From Symbiobacteriaceae bacterium (lineage in GTDB: Bacteria > Bacillota > Sulfobacillia > Symbiobacteriales > Symbiobacteriaceae), in assembly GCA_029239785.1 (NCBI GenBank), contig JARBUG010000013.1, positions 1 through 61,470 on the forward strand: a DNA stretch of 61,470 bases. Reading direction: 5' to 3'. Both the position numbers and the translations under genes were made by a program. Below the pieces are notes generated by a model. The model did not search any database. It saw nothing but the letters and a program-made list of their open reading frames with translations, and had not been told where the DNA came from. This document shows, one piece after another, positions 51,161 to 59,840 of this stretch; within the stretch, counting starts at the first letter, position 1; each line of letters starts with the position of its first letter.

Positions 51161-52144
51161 ATGCCAACCACAAGTATCTCCGACTTTCTGGTCGGTTCGC
51201 ATGACGAGACCGAGTTCCTGCCCGGCGGCGGGCTGACCGCCACGTCCGGCCGCTGGACCAGCCCCGTGTATGACCAGGCCGGCCCGTTCAACTGGGCCAT
51301 CGCTTCATGGAACGGCTCCAGCGAAATGAACGGCACCGGCGACCTCACCGGCGGTCTCATTGAAGTCGAAATCCGAGTCGCAACGCCCGCTGGCTGGAGC
51401 CCCTGGTTTTCCTACGGCCCCTGGAGCACCGGGGGCGACCGCCACAGCCGCCCCACCCAGGCCCTGCCGGGCACCGGCAAGCTCGACACCGACACCCTCA
51501 CCCTCGAGCAGCCCGCCCGCGCCTGGCAGTGCCGCGTCACCCTGCAGAACGCCACCCTCAAGCGGCTCTGGCTCTGTCACGCCATGCGGGAGCACCGCTC
51601 CGCCGAGGCGCCCCACACGGCCGCCTGGGGCGTCGACCTGTCAGTGCCCCGCCGTTCCCAAATGGTCTACCCCGGCGGCAACGTCTGGTGCAGCCCCACC
51701 TCCCTCGCCATGGTCATGGCCTTCTGGGGCGTAAACGAATCGATTCCCGACCAAGTTGTGCCTGGCGTGTACGACTCGGTCTACGACGGCCACGGCAACT
51801 GGGCGTTTAACGTGGCCTACGCCGGCGCCCGGGGCTTTAACGCCTGGGTCGACCGGTGCGCCGGCTTTGCCGACCTCGAGCGGGAAATCGCGGCCGGGCG
51901 CCCCACCATCGCCAGCGTCGCCTACAGCCGCGAGTGGCTGCCCAACGCCGTCTACCCCAAAACCGGCGGCCACCTCCTCGTGGTCCGGGGCTTCACCGCC
52001 GAGGGCGATGTCATCGTCAACGACCCCGCCGCCGATACCGATGAAGGCGTCCACGTCGTCTATCAAAGGGACCTGTTCCGGCGGGCCTGGCTCGACCGGG
52101 ACGGCGTCATCTACCGCATGCATCCCGAAACACGGCCATCTTAA
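51161..52144 (+). CDS. C39-like papain-fold peptidase (Peptidase_C39_2)
   Basis: 327 aa. N-terminal beta-rich region (about 10-155). The papain-like domain (about 160-325) has catalytic Cys in GGNVWCSPTSLAMVMAFWG (about 176), His in TGGHLLVVRGF (about 272) and Asp in IVNDPAAD. ATG 4 nt after AGGAGG. No signal peptide is evident, which is odd for a family often exported. A GTG or ATG further upstream has no ribosome site. Confidence 0.88.
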   Translation: MPTTSISDFLVGSHDETEFLPGGGLTATSGRWTSPVYDQAGPFNWAIASWNGSSEMNGTGDLTGGLIEVEIRVATPAGWSPWFSYGPWSTGGDRHSRPTQALPGTGKLDTDTLTLEQPARAWQCRVTLQNATLKRLWLCHAMREHRSAEAPHTAAWGVDLSVPRRSQMVYPGGNVWCSPTSLAMVMAFWGVNESIPDQVVPGVYDSVYDGHGNWAFNVAYAGARGFNAWVDRCAGFADLEREIAAGRPTIASVAYSREWLPNAVYPKTGGHLLVVRGFTAEGDVIVNDPAADTDEGVHVVYQRDLFRRAWLDRDGVIYRMHPETRPS

Positions 52145-52227
52145 TTCATTGTTATCACCATGTTATGGTTGTATTAAGACAGAATGCTGAATCGGTATTG
52201 TCCCGATAACTTCCTTTCATGCCACAT

Positions 52228-52274
52228 CCCCCTGACGGAAATACCCACCAGTTGGGTACAATAGCATCAGGGGG
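52228..52274 (+). promoter_or_regulatory. Hairpin that pairs with the ribosome site of the SRPBCC-like gene
   Basis: CCCCCTGA (52228) pairs with TCAGGGGG (52267), the latter being the ribosome-binding site of the gene at 52283. An inner TACCCA/TGGGTA stem stacks on it. A TACAAT -10-like element (52256) lies inside the loop, so it may equally be a promoter operator. Confidence 0.4.
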
Positions 52275-52282
52275 GATCGCCG

Positions 52283-52579
52283 ATGCGTAAGCTCAAGGCG
52301 TACGTCCATATCAAGGCTCCGGTGGATACCGTCCGGGACCTGGCCTCGGGCCTTCGGTGCAACTGGATGCTCACCCACGACAGCCTCCTGCTCAAAACGC
52401 TCGCCGAATCCTGGGAAGCCACCGAGGCGGAAGATGGCACCCGCTTCACTCTGCGGGTCGAATACGCGTCGCCGCTGCCTTTCCTGGAATCGTTCATGGC
52501 TGAGCGCTTCAACGCGACCGTTACGACCAGCCTGGGACGGCTCAAAGAACTCGCCGAAAACAACGGACTCCAGCACTGA
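52283..52579 (+). CDS. SRPBCC/START-like small protein
   Basis: 98 aa. KLKAYVHIKAPVDTVRDLAS, then DGTRFTLRVEYASPLPFLESFMAERFNATV and a long C-terminal helix (TSLGRLKELAENNG) follow the polyketide-cyclase/START-like pattern, shorter than the usual 140-150 aa. Ligand unknown. The stop codon sits in the loop of the terminator hairpin. Confidence 0.72.
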   Translation: MRKLKAYVHIKAPVDTVRDLASGLRCNWMLTHDSLLLKTLAESWEATEAEDGTRFTLRVEYASPLPFLESFMAERFNATVTTSLGRLKELAENNGLQH

Positions 52580-52596
52580 GGTGCTGGAGTTTTTTC
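52568..52596 (+). terminator. Terminator overlapping the end of the SRPBCC-like gene
   Basis: CTCCAGCAC and GTGCTGGAG, a perfect 9-bp stem with loop TGAG that contains the TGA stop, followed by TTTTTTCTT. Confidence 0.92.
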
Positions 52597-52651
52597 TTCG
52601 CGCACCCTTTCCGGGCGGGCATACTACCCCCAAGGGGTGAAACGCCGCCCG

Positions 52652-53428
52652 ATGGAGACGCCCATTCAAATCGCCGGGGCCAGAATCGGCACCTTCGATG
52701 ACCTGCTGGCCCTCATGCGCACCCAGCTGGCACAGTTCGACGCCGCCCGCGACAACCGAGCGGCGTTTTTGCGCGTCTATGCCACCATGACCGCCAGCGT
52801 CCGCAACCACACTGCCGAAGGCTTCTTCATCGACCCAGCCTGGATTGAGCGGGTCGCCATTCGCTTTGCGTGGTGGTACTTCGACGCCCTGGACCGCTTC
52901 GAGCGCGACGCCAGCCCGCCCCCGGCCTGGGCCTACGCACATCTCACGGCCCGCCGCAAAAACGCTTTTCTATTGCAGGACATTCTGCTGGGCATGAACG
53001 CCCACATCAACAACGACCTGCCCCTGGTCGTGGCCGACATCCTCAGGGCCGAGGGCGACGAGCACCCCCTCGAACAGGCCACCCGCCGCCGCTTCGACCA
53101 CGACCAGATCAACCGGGTCCTCCACCTCGTCATCCCCGCCGTCGAAGAGGAGACCGCCCGGCATTACGGCCGCCTGATTCGCACCCTCGGCCGGCTGACT
53201 GGCACGCTCGACCAGTCGCTCTCCACCTTCGGCCTCAAAACCTGGCGTGACAATGTCTGGCGCAACGCCACCTTCCTGCTGGCAGCGCAGACGGAGGCCG
53301 AGCGGCAGACGGTCATCCGTTTTATTCAGGAAGATGCCCTTCACGTGGCCCGCACCATTCACGACTTCCCCCTGCTCCGCTGGTGCCGCCCCCTGGCACC
53401 GGTCATGCGGCGATGGCACCTCTGTTGA
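52652..53428 (+). CDS. DUF5995-like protein
   Basis: 258 aa from ATG 52652; a GTG at 52637 overlaps the AAGGGG ribosome site and is less likely. All-helical sequence with the LLGMNAHINNDLP signature (about 110) and HDQINRVLHLVIP, as in DUF5995 proteins of actinobacteria and Bacteroidetes (recalled). Possible metal-binding His/Asn set; function not known. The last residues are Trp/Arg-rich (RWCRPLAPVMRRWHLC). Confidence 0.72.
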   Translation: METPIQIAGARIGTFDDLLALMRTQLAQFDAARDNRAAFLRVYATMTASVRNHTAEGFFIDPAWIERVAIRFAWWYFDALDRFERDASPPPAWAYAHLTARRKNAFLLQDILLGMNAHINNDLPLVVADILRAEGDEHPLEQATRRRFDHDQINRVLHLVIPAVEEETARHYGRLIRTLGRLTGTLDQSLSTFGLKTWRDNVWRNATFLLAAQTEAERQTVIRFIQEDALHVARTIHDFPLLRWCRPLAPVMRRWHLC

Positions 53429-53506
53429 ACAGTTTGCGTTATTGCACGGGTGGCGCTGCCATCTGACAATGGGAGCGATATCCCACAATGCAGGGAGGCG
53501 TCCGCC

Positions 53507-53968
53507 ATGAACATCGCAGCGCGGCTCGGGCTTCAGGTCGACGAAACGGCAGGACAGGTCGCAGTCATCACCGGCGCCGGGCAGGGCATCGGCCGGGAGG
53601 CGGCGCTTGCGCTGTCCGGGCTGGGTGCCAAGGTTGTCGTGGCCGATATCAACGCCGAGGCCGGCGCAGAAACCGTCCGCCAGATTCAGGCCACCGGCGG
53701 CACCGCCGCGTTCGTCCGCACCGACGTCTCCCGGGAGGCCGACGTGGCCAGGCTCGCCATGTGGACGCTCGCCGACTTCGGGCCCGCCCACATCCTGATC
53801 AATGCGGCCAACGACTCGCCGGAGCTAGCCTGCCGTATGCTCGCGGCCGGCATGCAGTTGCGGCACCAGGGCACTGTGATCAACATCGGGCGAGACGACA
53901 CATTCAGCGAGTGCCTCGCGGCCGAACTGGCTCCGAAAGGTATCTGCGTAGTCACGCTCAACGCCTGA
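53507..53968 (+). CDS. Shortened SDR-family protein lacking the catalytic segment
   Basis: 153 aa, ATG behind GGGAGG. The NAD fold is intact: TGAGQGIGREAALAL, VVADINAE, TDVSREADVA, LINAAND (NNAG variant). After GTVINIG the sequence jumps to CLAAELAPKGICVVTLNA, so the Ser, Tyr and Lys of the active site are missing through an in-frame internal deletion of about 60-70 residues, and the C-terminal substrate lobe is absent. Either a decaying gene or a non-catalytic nucleotide-binding protein. Confidence 0.75.
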   Translation: MNIAARLGLQVDETAGQVAVITGAGQGIGREAALALSGLGAKVVVADINAEAGAETVRQIQATGGTAAFVRTDVSREADVARLAMWTLADFGPAHILINAANDSPELACRMLAAGMQLRHQGTVINIGRDDTFSECLAAELAPKGICVVTLNA

Positions 53969-53992
53969 TCAAACCACACATGTGCGCGAAAA

Positions 53993-54016
53993 GCGAGGCT
54001 AATGCAACGGCCTCGC
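53993..54016. terminator. Hairpin between SDR and permease genes
   Basis: GCGAGGC and GCCTCGC with a 10-nt loop, then TCTATCATTT on the plus strand; A-rich on the other side. Confidence 0.7.
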
Positions 54017-54024
54017 TCTATCAT

Positions 54025-54894
54025 TTACCGGCGAACCCAGCGCTGCCGAATCCCCTCAGCGAACAGGTGGAAGCCCATAATCGTCAGCCCCAGGGCCACC
54101 GCGGGCGGGTACGGAATCCACGGATGCGTCCGCAGTTCATCCCGGGCGCCTGCCATCATCGTGCCCCACATCTCGTAGGAAGCGAACTCCTCCCCGGGCA
54201 GCTTGACGGGCGGACCCGTGAAGAAGACCTGGAAAACCACCACCTGCCCCACCATCAGCAGCACCCAGCCCACCTCGGCAGTCATCGTCACCAGCAGATC
54301 GCCCCGCATCAGCGGGTAGATGTGGCGCCATACGATCCGCCAGCCCGATGCGCCCGCAGCCACCGCCGACTCAATATGAGGCCTGACCGCCATCTCCTCG
54401 GTCAGCCGGCGCACCTGCTCGGCCAGGCGCGGCACGCCCACCGCCACCAGCACCACCGCCGGCCAGATCCAGCCATAGCCCCCCTTATCGCCCAAGAACG
54501 CCTGGATGGTGGCAAGAACGTAGAGCACCAGCAGCAGCACCGGCGCCGATCCGATGCCTGTGGCCAGCCCTTCCACCGCCCGGGCCGCCCAGCCCCGCCG
54601 CCACCCCGCCAGCAGCCCCAGGGGCACCGAGAGCAACGCCCGCGCCACGGTGCCGTACATCACGTCGGCGAAGATATCCCTGCCGGCCGAATCAGAACCT
54701 AGCAGATACCCAAGCTGCCCGGGCTTGTATGGCGGCAGGACGACCTTTCCATCGACCATCGCCGAAGTACGAGTCTCCCACGGTTTCGGCAGCTCGACCA
54801 CCGAGGGCATCACCAACACCGCCAACAACGCTGCCAGCAGCAGGCCACCGATCACCAGCGGCACGTTCAGACGGAGCCGCTTTAGGCGTGTCAT
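54025..54894 (-). CDS. DppC-like ABC permease (orphan pair 2)
   Basis: 289 aa. TM1 about 13-31, DppC-type GSDSAGRDIFADVMYGTVARALL and EAA loop AVAAGASGWRIVWRHIYPLM. No C-terminal extracellular extension, unlike the partner at 48083. Starts within the stop of the DppB-like gene (ATGA). No ATPase gene nearby. Confidence 0.87.
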   Translation of the reverse strand: MTRLKRLRLNVPLVIGGLLLAALLAVLVMPSVVELPKPWETRTSAMVDGKVVLPPYKPGQLGYLLGSDSAGRDIFADVMYGTVARALLSVPLGLLAGWRRGWAARAVEGLATGIGSAPVLLLVLYVLATIQAFLGDKGGYGWIWPAVVLVAVGVPRLAEQVRRLTEEMAVRPHIESAVAAGASGWRIVWRHIYPLMRGDLLVTMTAEVGWVLLMVGQVVVFQVFFTGPPVKLPGEEFASYEMWGTMMAGARDELRTHPWIPYPPAVALGLTIMGFHLFAEGIRQRWVRR

Positions 54895-55883
54895 GCCCGT
54901 ACCACCTCCGGCTGCTTCGGCGAATAGATGATGCGGATGGTATGGGCAAGTCCGTCAAAGAGCACGAACCAGAGGATCAGCAGCATTACGGCGACGCTGG
55001 CCACCGCCGGCGTTGCCCCAAACAACTGATCTTCGAACCCCGGCGACGGGCGCATCGGCACAAACCATTTGCTGATGCCCGGCCAGACCGTGAACCGCTC
55101 CACCACCACCAGGCTGGAGAGCGTCACGTTGAGCAGGGTGGGCAAACCGGCCAGCATGCGGGGAATCGCGTTGCGCAGCGCGTGGCCCAGAACCACAGCC
55201 GATTCACGCAGCCCCTTGGACCGGGCCGTCCGTATGTACTCCTCCTGCATCACATCATCCATGGCCGATGCGGTCAGGCGGGCCATATACCCGATCGGAA
55301 AGAGCGTCATGCCGATCACCGGCACAACCCATCCCTTTAAGATATTGGGGTCAGCAAGCACCAGAAATGGCTTCAGGTCGTAGTGGCGCCAAAACCATGA
55401 CGACAGAAACTGCAGCGACATCACCACAAAAAAGTCGGGCATGGAGAGGCCCAGCACCGAAACGGTGATCGACGCGCCCCGCAGCAACCGGCCGCGCAGG
55501 GCGACCAGCACCCCAATCAGCACGCCGAGCAGGGCGCCCACCCCGACGCTGACGGCGTACAGCTCGAAGGAGTAGAACCAGCCCTGCTTGAGCATTGGCA
55601 GGAAGGAGGAGCCCCTGTCGTGGGGACTCGACTTGTACAGCACCTTGCCCTGGATCAATTCACCCGGAAACTCCTTCAGTTGGGCCAGAGCCCGGGTCGG
55701 GTCCCACACGCTCCGCCAGGCTTCGGTAATCACCCGGCCGTCCGCCAGCGTGAATGGGTCCATCCGCTCGTGGCGAATGCCGGTCTGCAGATGCAGCAAT
55801 GCCACGAGCAGGGGAATCACCACCAGGAGCCAAACCAAGCGGCTGAGCCAGATCTTCGCGATTTGATGCAGCGGACTCTTCAC
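54891..55883 (-). CDS. DppB-like ABC permease (orphan pair 2)
   Basis: 330 aa. N-terminal TM (about 13-30), a long extracytoplasmic loop (about 32-95), then membrane segments. EAA loop EYIRTARSKGLRESAVVLGHALRNA. Similar in layout to 47121-48086, including a short and divergent loop, so the two pairs are probably related by duplication. Confidence 0.87.
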   Translation of the reverse strand: MKSPLHQIAKIWLSRLVWLLVVIPLLVALLHLQTGIRHERMDPFTLADGRVITEAWRSVWDPTRALAQLKEFPGELIQGKVLYKSSPHDRGSSFLPMLKQGWFYSFELYAVSVGVGALLGVLIGVLVALRGRLLRGASITVSVLGLSMPDFFVVMSLQFLSSWFWRHYDLKPFLVLADPNILKGWVVPVIGMTLFPIGYMARLTASAMDDVMQEEYIRTARSKGLRESAVVLGHALRNAIPRMLAGLPTLLNVTLSSLVVVERFTVWPGISKWFVPMRPSPGFEDQLFGATPAVASVAVMLLILWFVLFDGLAHTIRIIYSPKQPEVVRA

Positions 55884-55926
55884 GTGGACGACCCCTTCCG
55901 ATGCAGCACCATCTGTGATGATTACC

Positions 55927-56928
55927 TTAGTTGTTCAGGGTGCGTACCCCAACCAGAAGCTCCTGCGCCTTCTCCCCCAACCGTGGATTCAGTAAGTAGA
56001 CCTCTCCACCGCCGGCGCCCCGCAGCGTAACAGTCTGCGGAAGCCCTTCGGGAAGCCGAATCACCGTATAGCTCCCCGCCGACCAGCCCGGGGGCAGCCG
56101 GTCTTTCCATGCCTCGTGCTGGTCGGCAGTCAGGGTAACCGCCTCCACAGGCTCAAAGGCCCCGGACACCATGCGTTGCTGCTTTCCGGCGTCGGAGGTG
56201 GCGGTTACCGCGCTGCCCGCTGTGCGAGGCCGGACCAGCACCCAGATATCCGCCCGGTCGTGCGGGAAGGTCTTGAAGGTCTGCGTCCAGTCCACCCGGA
56301 TCACTACATCGTTGCCCTCCCGGCTCGCGCTGATTTCTGGCTGGTTGGGCTCATCCTCGAAGCGGGGCATCCGCGTGTAGTCGTCCGGCTTCACCATCGT
56401 TTCGAAGTAATCGGCCAGGCTTTGCTTCAATGCGGGAACGTCGACACGGTACTGCAACGGGTCCATCGCAAAGGCGTAGCCCGGCTTCCCCTCGCCGCCT
56501 GGAATAGCTGCGGCCAGGGCCTTCCCCAGGCCATCCAGCAGTTCGATCCGCTTCTGGACCGCCGCGCCCGGCAGGTCCGGGCTCAGGTTGCGGGCGTACT
56601 GAATTAAGAGCGCCATGGCCGGCCGAGCGATGTAGATCGGCTCGCCTTTCCGGAACGGCGCGATCTGCTTGAGGAGGGCCTCAGCCTCCATGTGGGCCGA
56701 GACCAGGAACCCGTGGGCGGTTGCCATGGCCTCCACTTTCTCCTGGTAGTTCCCGGTCTCCCGGGCCCGCACCAAATCCCGCTCAGCCATATCAAGGTCG
56801 TAGATTAATTGGCTCGTGATCTCCACGTAAAAGATCTGCCGCCAACGCGCCTGCCGCCAACCGAACCAGCCCGCCGCGGCCAGGGCGACAACCAGAACGC
56901 CGGCCAGCCACTTTGCCTGTGTGCCCAC
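55927..56928 (-). CDS. Membrane-anchored extracytoplasmic protein associated with permease pair 2
   Basis: 333 aa; not recognised. One N-terminal TM (about 7-24) then a soluble domain outside: helical first half (about 30-150; YVEITSQLIYDLDMAERDLV, EKVEAMATAHGFLVSAHMEA) and beta-rich second half (about 185-330; VVIRVDWTQTFKTFPHDRADIWVLVRP). First gene of the unit with the two permeases (43 bp upstream), so it may take the place of a binding protein, as the fused domain does in pair 1. Confidence 0.75.
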   Translation of the reverse strand: MGTQAKWLAGVLVVALAAAGWFGWRQARWRQIFYVEITSQLIYDLDMAERDLVRARETGNYQEKVEAMATAHGFLVSAHMEAEALLKQIAPFRKGEPIYIARPAMALLIQYARNLSPDLPGAAVQKRIELLDGLGKALAAAIPGGEGKPGYAFAMDPLQYRVDVPALKQSLADYFETMVKPDDYTRMPRFEDEPNQPEISASREGNDVVIRVDWTQTFKTFPHDRADIWVLVRPRTAGSAVTATSDAGKQQRMVSGAFEPVEAVTLTADQHEAWKDRLPPGWSAGSYTVIRLPEGLPQTVTLRGAGGGEVYLLNPRLGEKAQELLVGVRTLNN

Positions 56929-57042
56929 GCCTACCCCTCCGTTCCACTTGCTACTTATTTAGACTTACCACAACACACTTTCGTTCTGAAGTAATAGAAA
57001 GAACAAAAAAAGAGCCGCCCAACCGCAGGGCAGCTCCCTTTC

Positions 57043-57237
57043 CTATTTCCGTCGATAGATTACCACGGCCCAGTAAAGCAGCAGGGAGCCCGGGCAGCTA
57101 ACCAGCCCGACCAGCCCCCAGAGCCAGGGCCGCGCCCCCCGCCGGCGGGCGTCCAGAAAGATCCACGTCCCCTGGGTCAGCAGCAGGGCAGCCACCGCCA
57201 CCCAGCCGTACCAGGGCATATCCGCGGCCGTCTTCAT
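57043..57237 (-). CDS. Small two-TM protein, YxlE/PLDc_N-like
   Basis: 64 aa from ATG 57237, overlapping the stop of the upstream gene (ATGA), with GGAGG before it. Two membrane helices (about 9-27 and 36-58) and a C-terminal YRRK. The pattern WIFLDARRRGARPWLWGLVGLVSCPGSLLLYWAVV resembles PLDc_N modules such as B. subtilis YxlE (quoted here in one short run: DARRRGARPWLWGL). Likely part of the sigma-factor control module. Confidence 0.72.
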   Translation of the reverse strand: MKTAADMPWYGWVAVAALLLTQGTWIFLDARRRGARPWLWGLVGLVSCPGSLLLYWAVVIYRRK

Positions 57238-57551
57238 TCGGTCACCCGCCTCCGGCTGCCGGAGAGCCACGCGGCCCCCGCCCCAAGGAAGATCAGCCCC
57301 TGCAGCGCCAGGAAATATACGGGCTGCCGGGAGACTACATAGAGTCCGCCGCTCAGCAACGCCAGCGCGCAGGTCCAAAAGAGCGCCAGGTCACGGAGGG
57401 TTGTCCGACGCTGCTCCTGCTGGACGGAGGCGACCAGCATCTGCAGGTTGGCAAGGTTGGGCGGCTGTTCGTCGCCCAGGTCGGAAAGTAGGTCAAGCCC
57501 TTGTCGCAGATGGTCCTCCCACTGCTCGGGGCCCTTCTGCCCGGTCGTCAT
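57234..57551 (-). CDS. Putative anti-sigma factor, YxlC-like
   Basis: 105 aa. Cytoplasmic N-terminal helix region (about 1-55) and two TM helices (about 56-74 and 78-95). ATG 10 nt after GGAGA, overlapping the ECF sigma gene by 59 bp. Position and topology match YxlC, the anti-SigY protein of B. subtilis; sequence similarity itself is not obvious. Confidence 0.65.
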   Translation of the reverse strand: MTTGQKGPEQWEDHLRQGLDLLSDLGDEQPPNLANLQMLVASVQQEQRRTTLRDLALFWTCALALLSGGLYVVSRQPVYFLALQGLIFLGAGAAWLSGSRRRVTE

Positions 57552-58056
57552 CGTCAGTCATCTCCTTTCGCAGCGCCCTGATGGCGTTAAAGATGCGGGA
57601 CTTCACGGTCCCTTCGGGAATCCCCATCCACGCCCCAATCTCTTCATAGGTGTAGCCGTAGTAATGCTTCAGCACCAGGGGCATCGCCACATCACGGGGC
57701 AGGGCGTGGAGCCGGTCCATCACTTCCATCCACTCTGGCTCTTGCCCCAGCGGCGCCGGCCGGTCGAAAAAGGCGTTCTCCTCTTGATACTGCCGCTCCC
57801 GCTTCTGGCGCCGCAGCGTATCCATGTAGAGATTTGTCGCGATCGATATGAGCCACGTGCTGAACTTGGACTTGCCCGAGAACTGGCCGATGCGCTGGAT
57901 CGCCCGAATCATCGTCTCCTGGGTCAGATCTTCGGACAGCGCCCGGTCGTAGGTTACGGTAATGAGGTACTTTTTCACTGCCAGATAGTTTTCCTGAAGG
58001 AGGCGCGCCAGGGCGACCTGATCGCCCCGCTGCGCACGTGTGATGTCGTCCAACAC
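57493..58056 (-). CDS. ECF sigma factor, SigY-like
   Basis: 187 aa. Region 2 (about 22-90: LTQETMIRAIQRIGQFSGKSKFSTWLISIATN, core DLTQETMIRAI) and region 4 (about 118-170: MPLVLKHYYGYTYEEIGAWMG, then GTVKSRIFNAIRALRKE). Linked to a YxlC-like anti-sigma, a YxlE-like protein and an ABC-2 transporter, the same set of parts as the B. subtilis sigY operon but with the transporter genes first. Confidence 0.92.
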   Translation of the reverse strand: MLDDITRAQRGDQVALARLLQENYLAVKKYLITVTYDRALSEDLTQETMIRAIQRIGQFSGKSKFSTWLISIATNLYMDTLRRQKRERQYQEENAFFDRPAPLGQEPEWMEVMDRLHALPRDVAMPLVLKHYYGYTYEEIGAWMGIPEGTVKSRIFNAIRALRKEMTDDDDRAEGPRAVGGPSATRA

Positions 58057-58075
58057 GGGCCTCCTTCCCTGAAGG

Positions 58076-58906
58076 TTACCGCACCTGGCTTTCGAACAGG
58101 GCGGTCCGGTTCAAGTTCTTGAGCAGCAATTGCAGCAGAATGGCGTCGATGACGGCCAGAACTGCGGCGATAGCCAGCAGCGCCCCGGTGCCCAGGACCA
58201 GCACCCCGCTCATCTGACCCACCAGCAGCAGCAGGAACGGCAGCACCAGCACCCCGCCCATCTGATAGGCGGCCTGGAACGACGAGACCTTTGCGCTGAT
58301 AAAGACGTTGGCCAGCACCGCACCCGCGGAGAGCAGCGGCATGACCAGCAGGATCATGGGCAGCCAGTTGAGCTGCGGGAAGAAGATTCCCCTGAACAGC
58401 TTCCAGCCCAGGGCGTTCACGGTGATGCCACACAGCACGAAGCTTGCCAGCGAGAGGCCCACCGCCGGGATGAACGAGGCCAGGAACTTGCCGGCGAACA
58501 GACTCTTAAGGTCAACCGGAGCGAACAGCAGCGTTTCGAACGTGCCCCGCTCTTTCTCGCCGGCGAAGCTGTCGGCGCTTACCACGCTGGCCGTCATCAG
58601 GGGAATCAGCACGAAGAAGGGCGCCAGCATGTAGTTCGCCACCACAAAGGCGATCTGCTGGTTCAGGGACGTCATCGCCGCCAGCTTGGCTGAGATCGGC
58701 CCCAGGTTGATTTTGCTCACCCAGGCGGCCATCTCCTGCATGTCGGGTGAATCCATGCTCATAAAGGCGGTGAGCCCAATGATGACGCCGGGCAGCACCA
58801 CGCCCAAGAGAGCGGGAAGGATCAGCATGGGCAGCCAGACCTGCAGGTTGGCCCCAATGGCTTTCATGTCTTTCTTTGCAATGGCCCACATTGCCTGCTT
58901 ATTCAC
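58076..58906 (-). CDS. ABC-2 type permease, YxlG-like
   Basis: 276 aa, six membrane segments, with a typical opening (WAIAKKDMKAIGANLQVW) and the FAGEKERGTFETLLFAPV signature of ABC-2 exporters. Overlaps the ATPase gene by 8 bp and lies 19 bp before the sigma gene. Confidence 0.9.
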   Translation of the reverse strand: MNKQAMWAIAKKDMKAIGANLQVWLPMLILPALLGVVLPGVIIGLTAFMSMDSPDMQEMAAWVSKINLGPISAKLAAMTSLNQQIAFVVANYMLAPFFVLIPLMTASVVSADSFAGEKERGTFETLLFAPVDLKSLFAGKFLASFIPAVGLSLASFVLCGITVNALGWKLFRGIFFPQLNWLPMILLVMPLLSAGAVLANVFISAKVSSFQAAYQMGGVLVLPFLLLLVGQMSGVLVLGTGALLAIAAVLAVIDAILLQLLLKNLNRTALFESQVR

Positions 58907-59762
58907 GGCCGGCCACCTCCCGAATTTTGAAGTATAGGCTCTCCAGGTCCTGGTTGACCAGGGTCGCCCCGAAAACCTCTTCCCGCTGGGTCAGCTCCCG
59001 CAGGAAGGCAGGCACGGCCTGGCGCCCGGGCAGCTTGTGCTCGGCCACCCCGGCCCGGGTCTCCACCCGGAGCGTCGCTTCCTTGATATACCTGGCTTCC
59101 AGTTCGGCGTGGGTGCCCTGTTCAATCACCCGCCCGCCCTGGAGGAAGACGTACCGGTGGCAGACCTCCTCCATCTGCTGGAGCAGGTGCGAGCAGAGGA
59201 CGATGGTGGTGCCGTCCCGGCGGTTCAGCCTTGTGATGTACTCGATCACCATGCGAATGCCTTCGGGGTCCAGGCCGTTGGTGGGCTCGTCCAAAAAGAG
59301 AATCTCGGGGCGGTGGAGCAGCGCCTTGGCAAGGCCCAGCCGCTTCTTCATGCCCGTGCTGTACGTGCCGACTTTCTTCTCCTTGGCGTCCGTGAGGCCA
59401 AACTCCTCAAGCAGCGCCAACGGACGCTGGGTCTCGGTCACGCCGTAGAGTTCGGCGAAGAAGCGCAGGTTTTCAAGGCCCGTCATGTTCAGGTAGAAGC
59501 CGGCGGTCTCGGTCAGAATGCCGCTGAGCCGGCGAATCGCCTCGCCGTCATGGACCGGGTCGTACCCGGCGACGGTAATGCTGCCGGCGTCGGCCCGCAT
59601 GACGCCGTTGACCAGGCGAATGCTGGTGGTCTTGCCGGAGCCGTTGGGACCGAGCAGGCCGACGATTTCGCCGCGCCCGACGGTCATGCTGAAGTCGGTA
59701 AGGACCGGATGGTTCCCGAAACGCTTGCTGATGTGGTTCAGTTCAATCATGTTCTCGCTCAT
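58899..59762 (-). CDS. ABC transporter ATPase, YxlF-like
   Basis: 287 aa. Walker A GPNGSGKTTS (about 39), signature YSTGMKKRLGLA, Walker B EILFLDEPTNGLDP, and H-loop CSHLL. A DrrA/CcmA-type exporter ATPase. Start ATG 59762 behind GGCGGGTGAT. First gene of the SigY-like operon; the leader region upstream carries the 31-bp array. Confidence 0.93.
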   Translation of the reverse strand: MSENMIELNHISKRFGNHPVLTDFSMTVGRGEIVGLLGPNGSGKTTSIRLVNGVMRADAGSITVAGYDPVHDGEAIRRLSGILTETAGFYLNMTGLENLRFFAELYGVTETQRPLALLEEFGLTDAKEKKVGTYSTGMKKRLGLAKALLHRPEILFLDEPTNGLDPEGIRMVIEYITRLNRRDGTTIVLCSHLLQQMEEVCHRYVFLQGGRVIEQGTHAELEARYIKEATLRVETRAGVAEHKLPGRQAVPAFLRELTQREEVFGATLVNQDLESLYFKIREVAGRE

Positions 59763-59840
59763 TTTGTATCACCCGCCGGTCTGACGATTGAGGTGGGCGG
59801 TTCGTTCACGGGTTGGGAAGAGAATTTATGGGGGCCCAGC

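Noticed and set aside
53488..54702. 404-aa plus-strand frame across the SDR and DppC-like genes
   Set aside because: Runs in another frame through two supported genes on opposite strands; Arg/His/Pro-rich without motifs.
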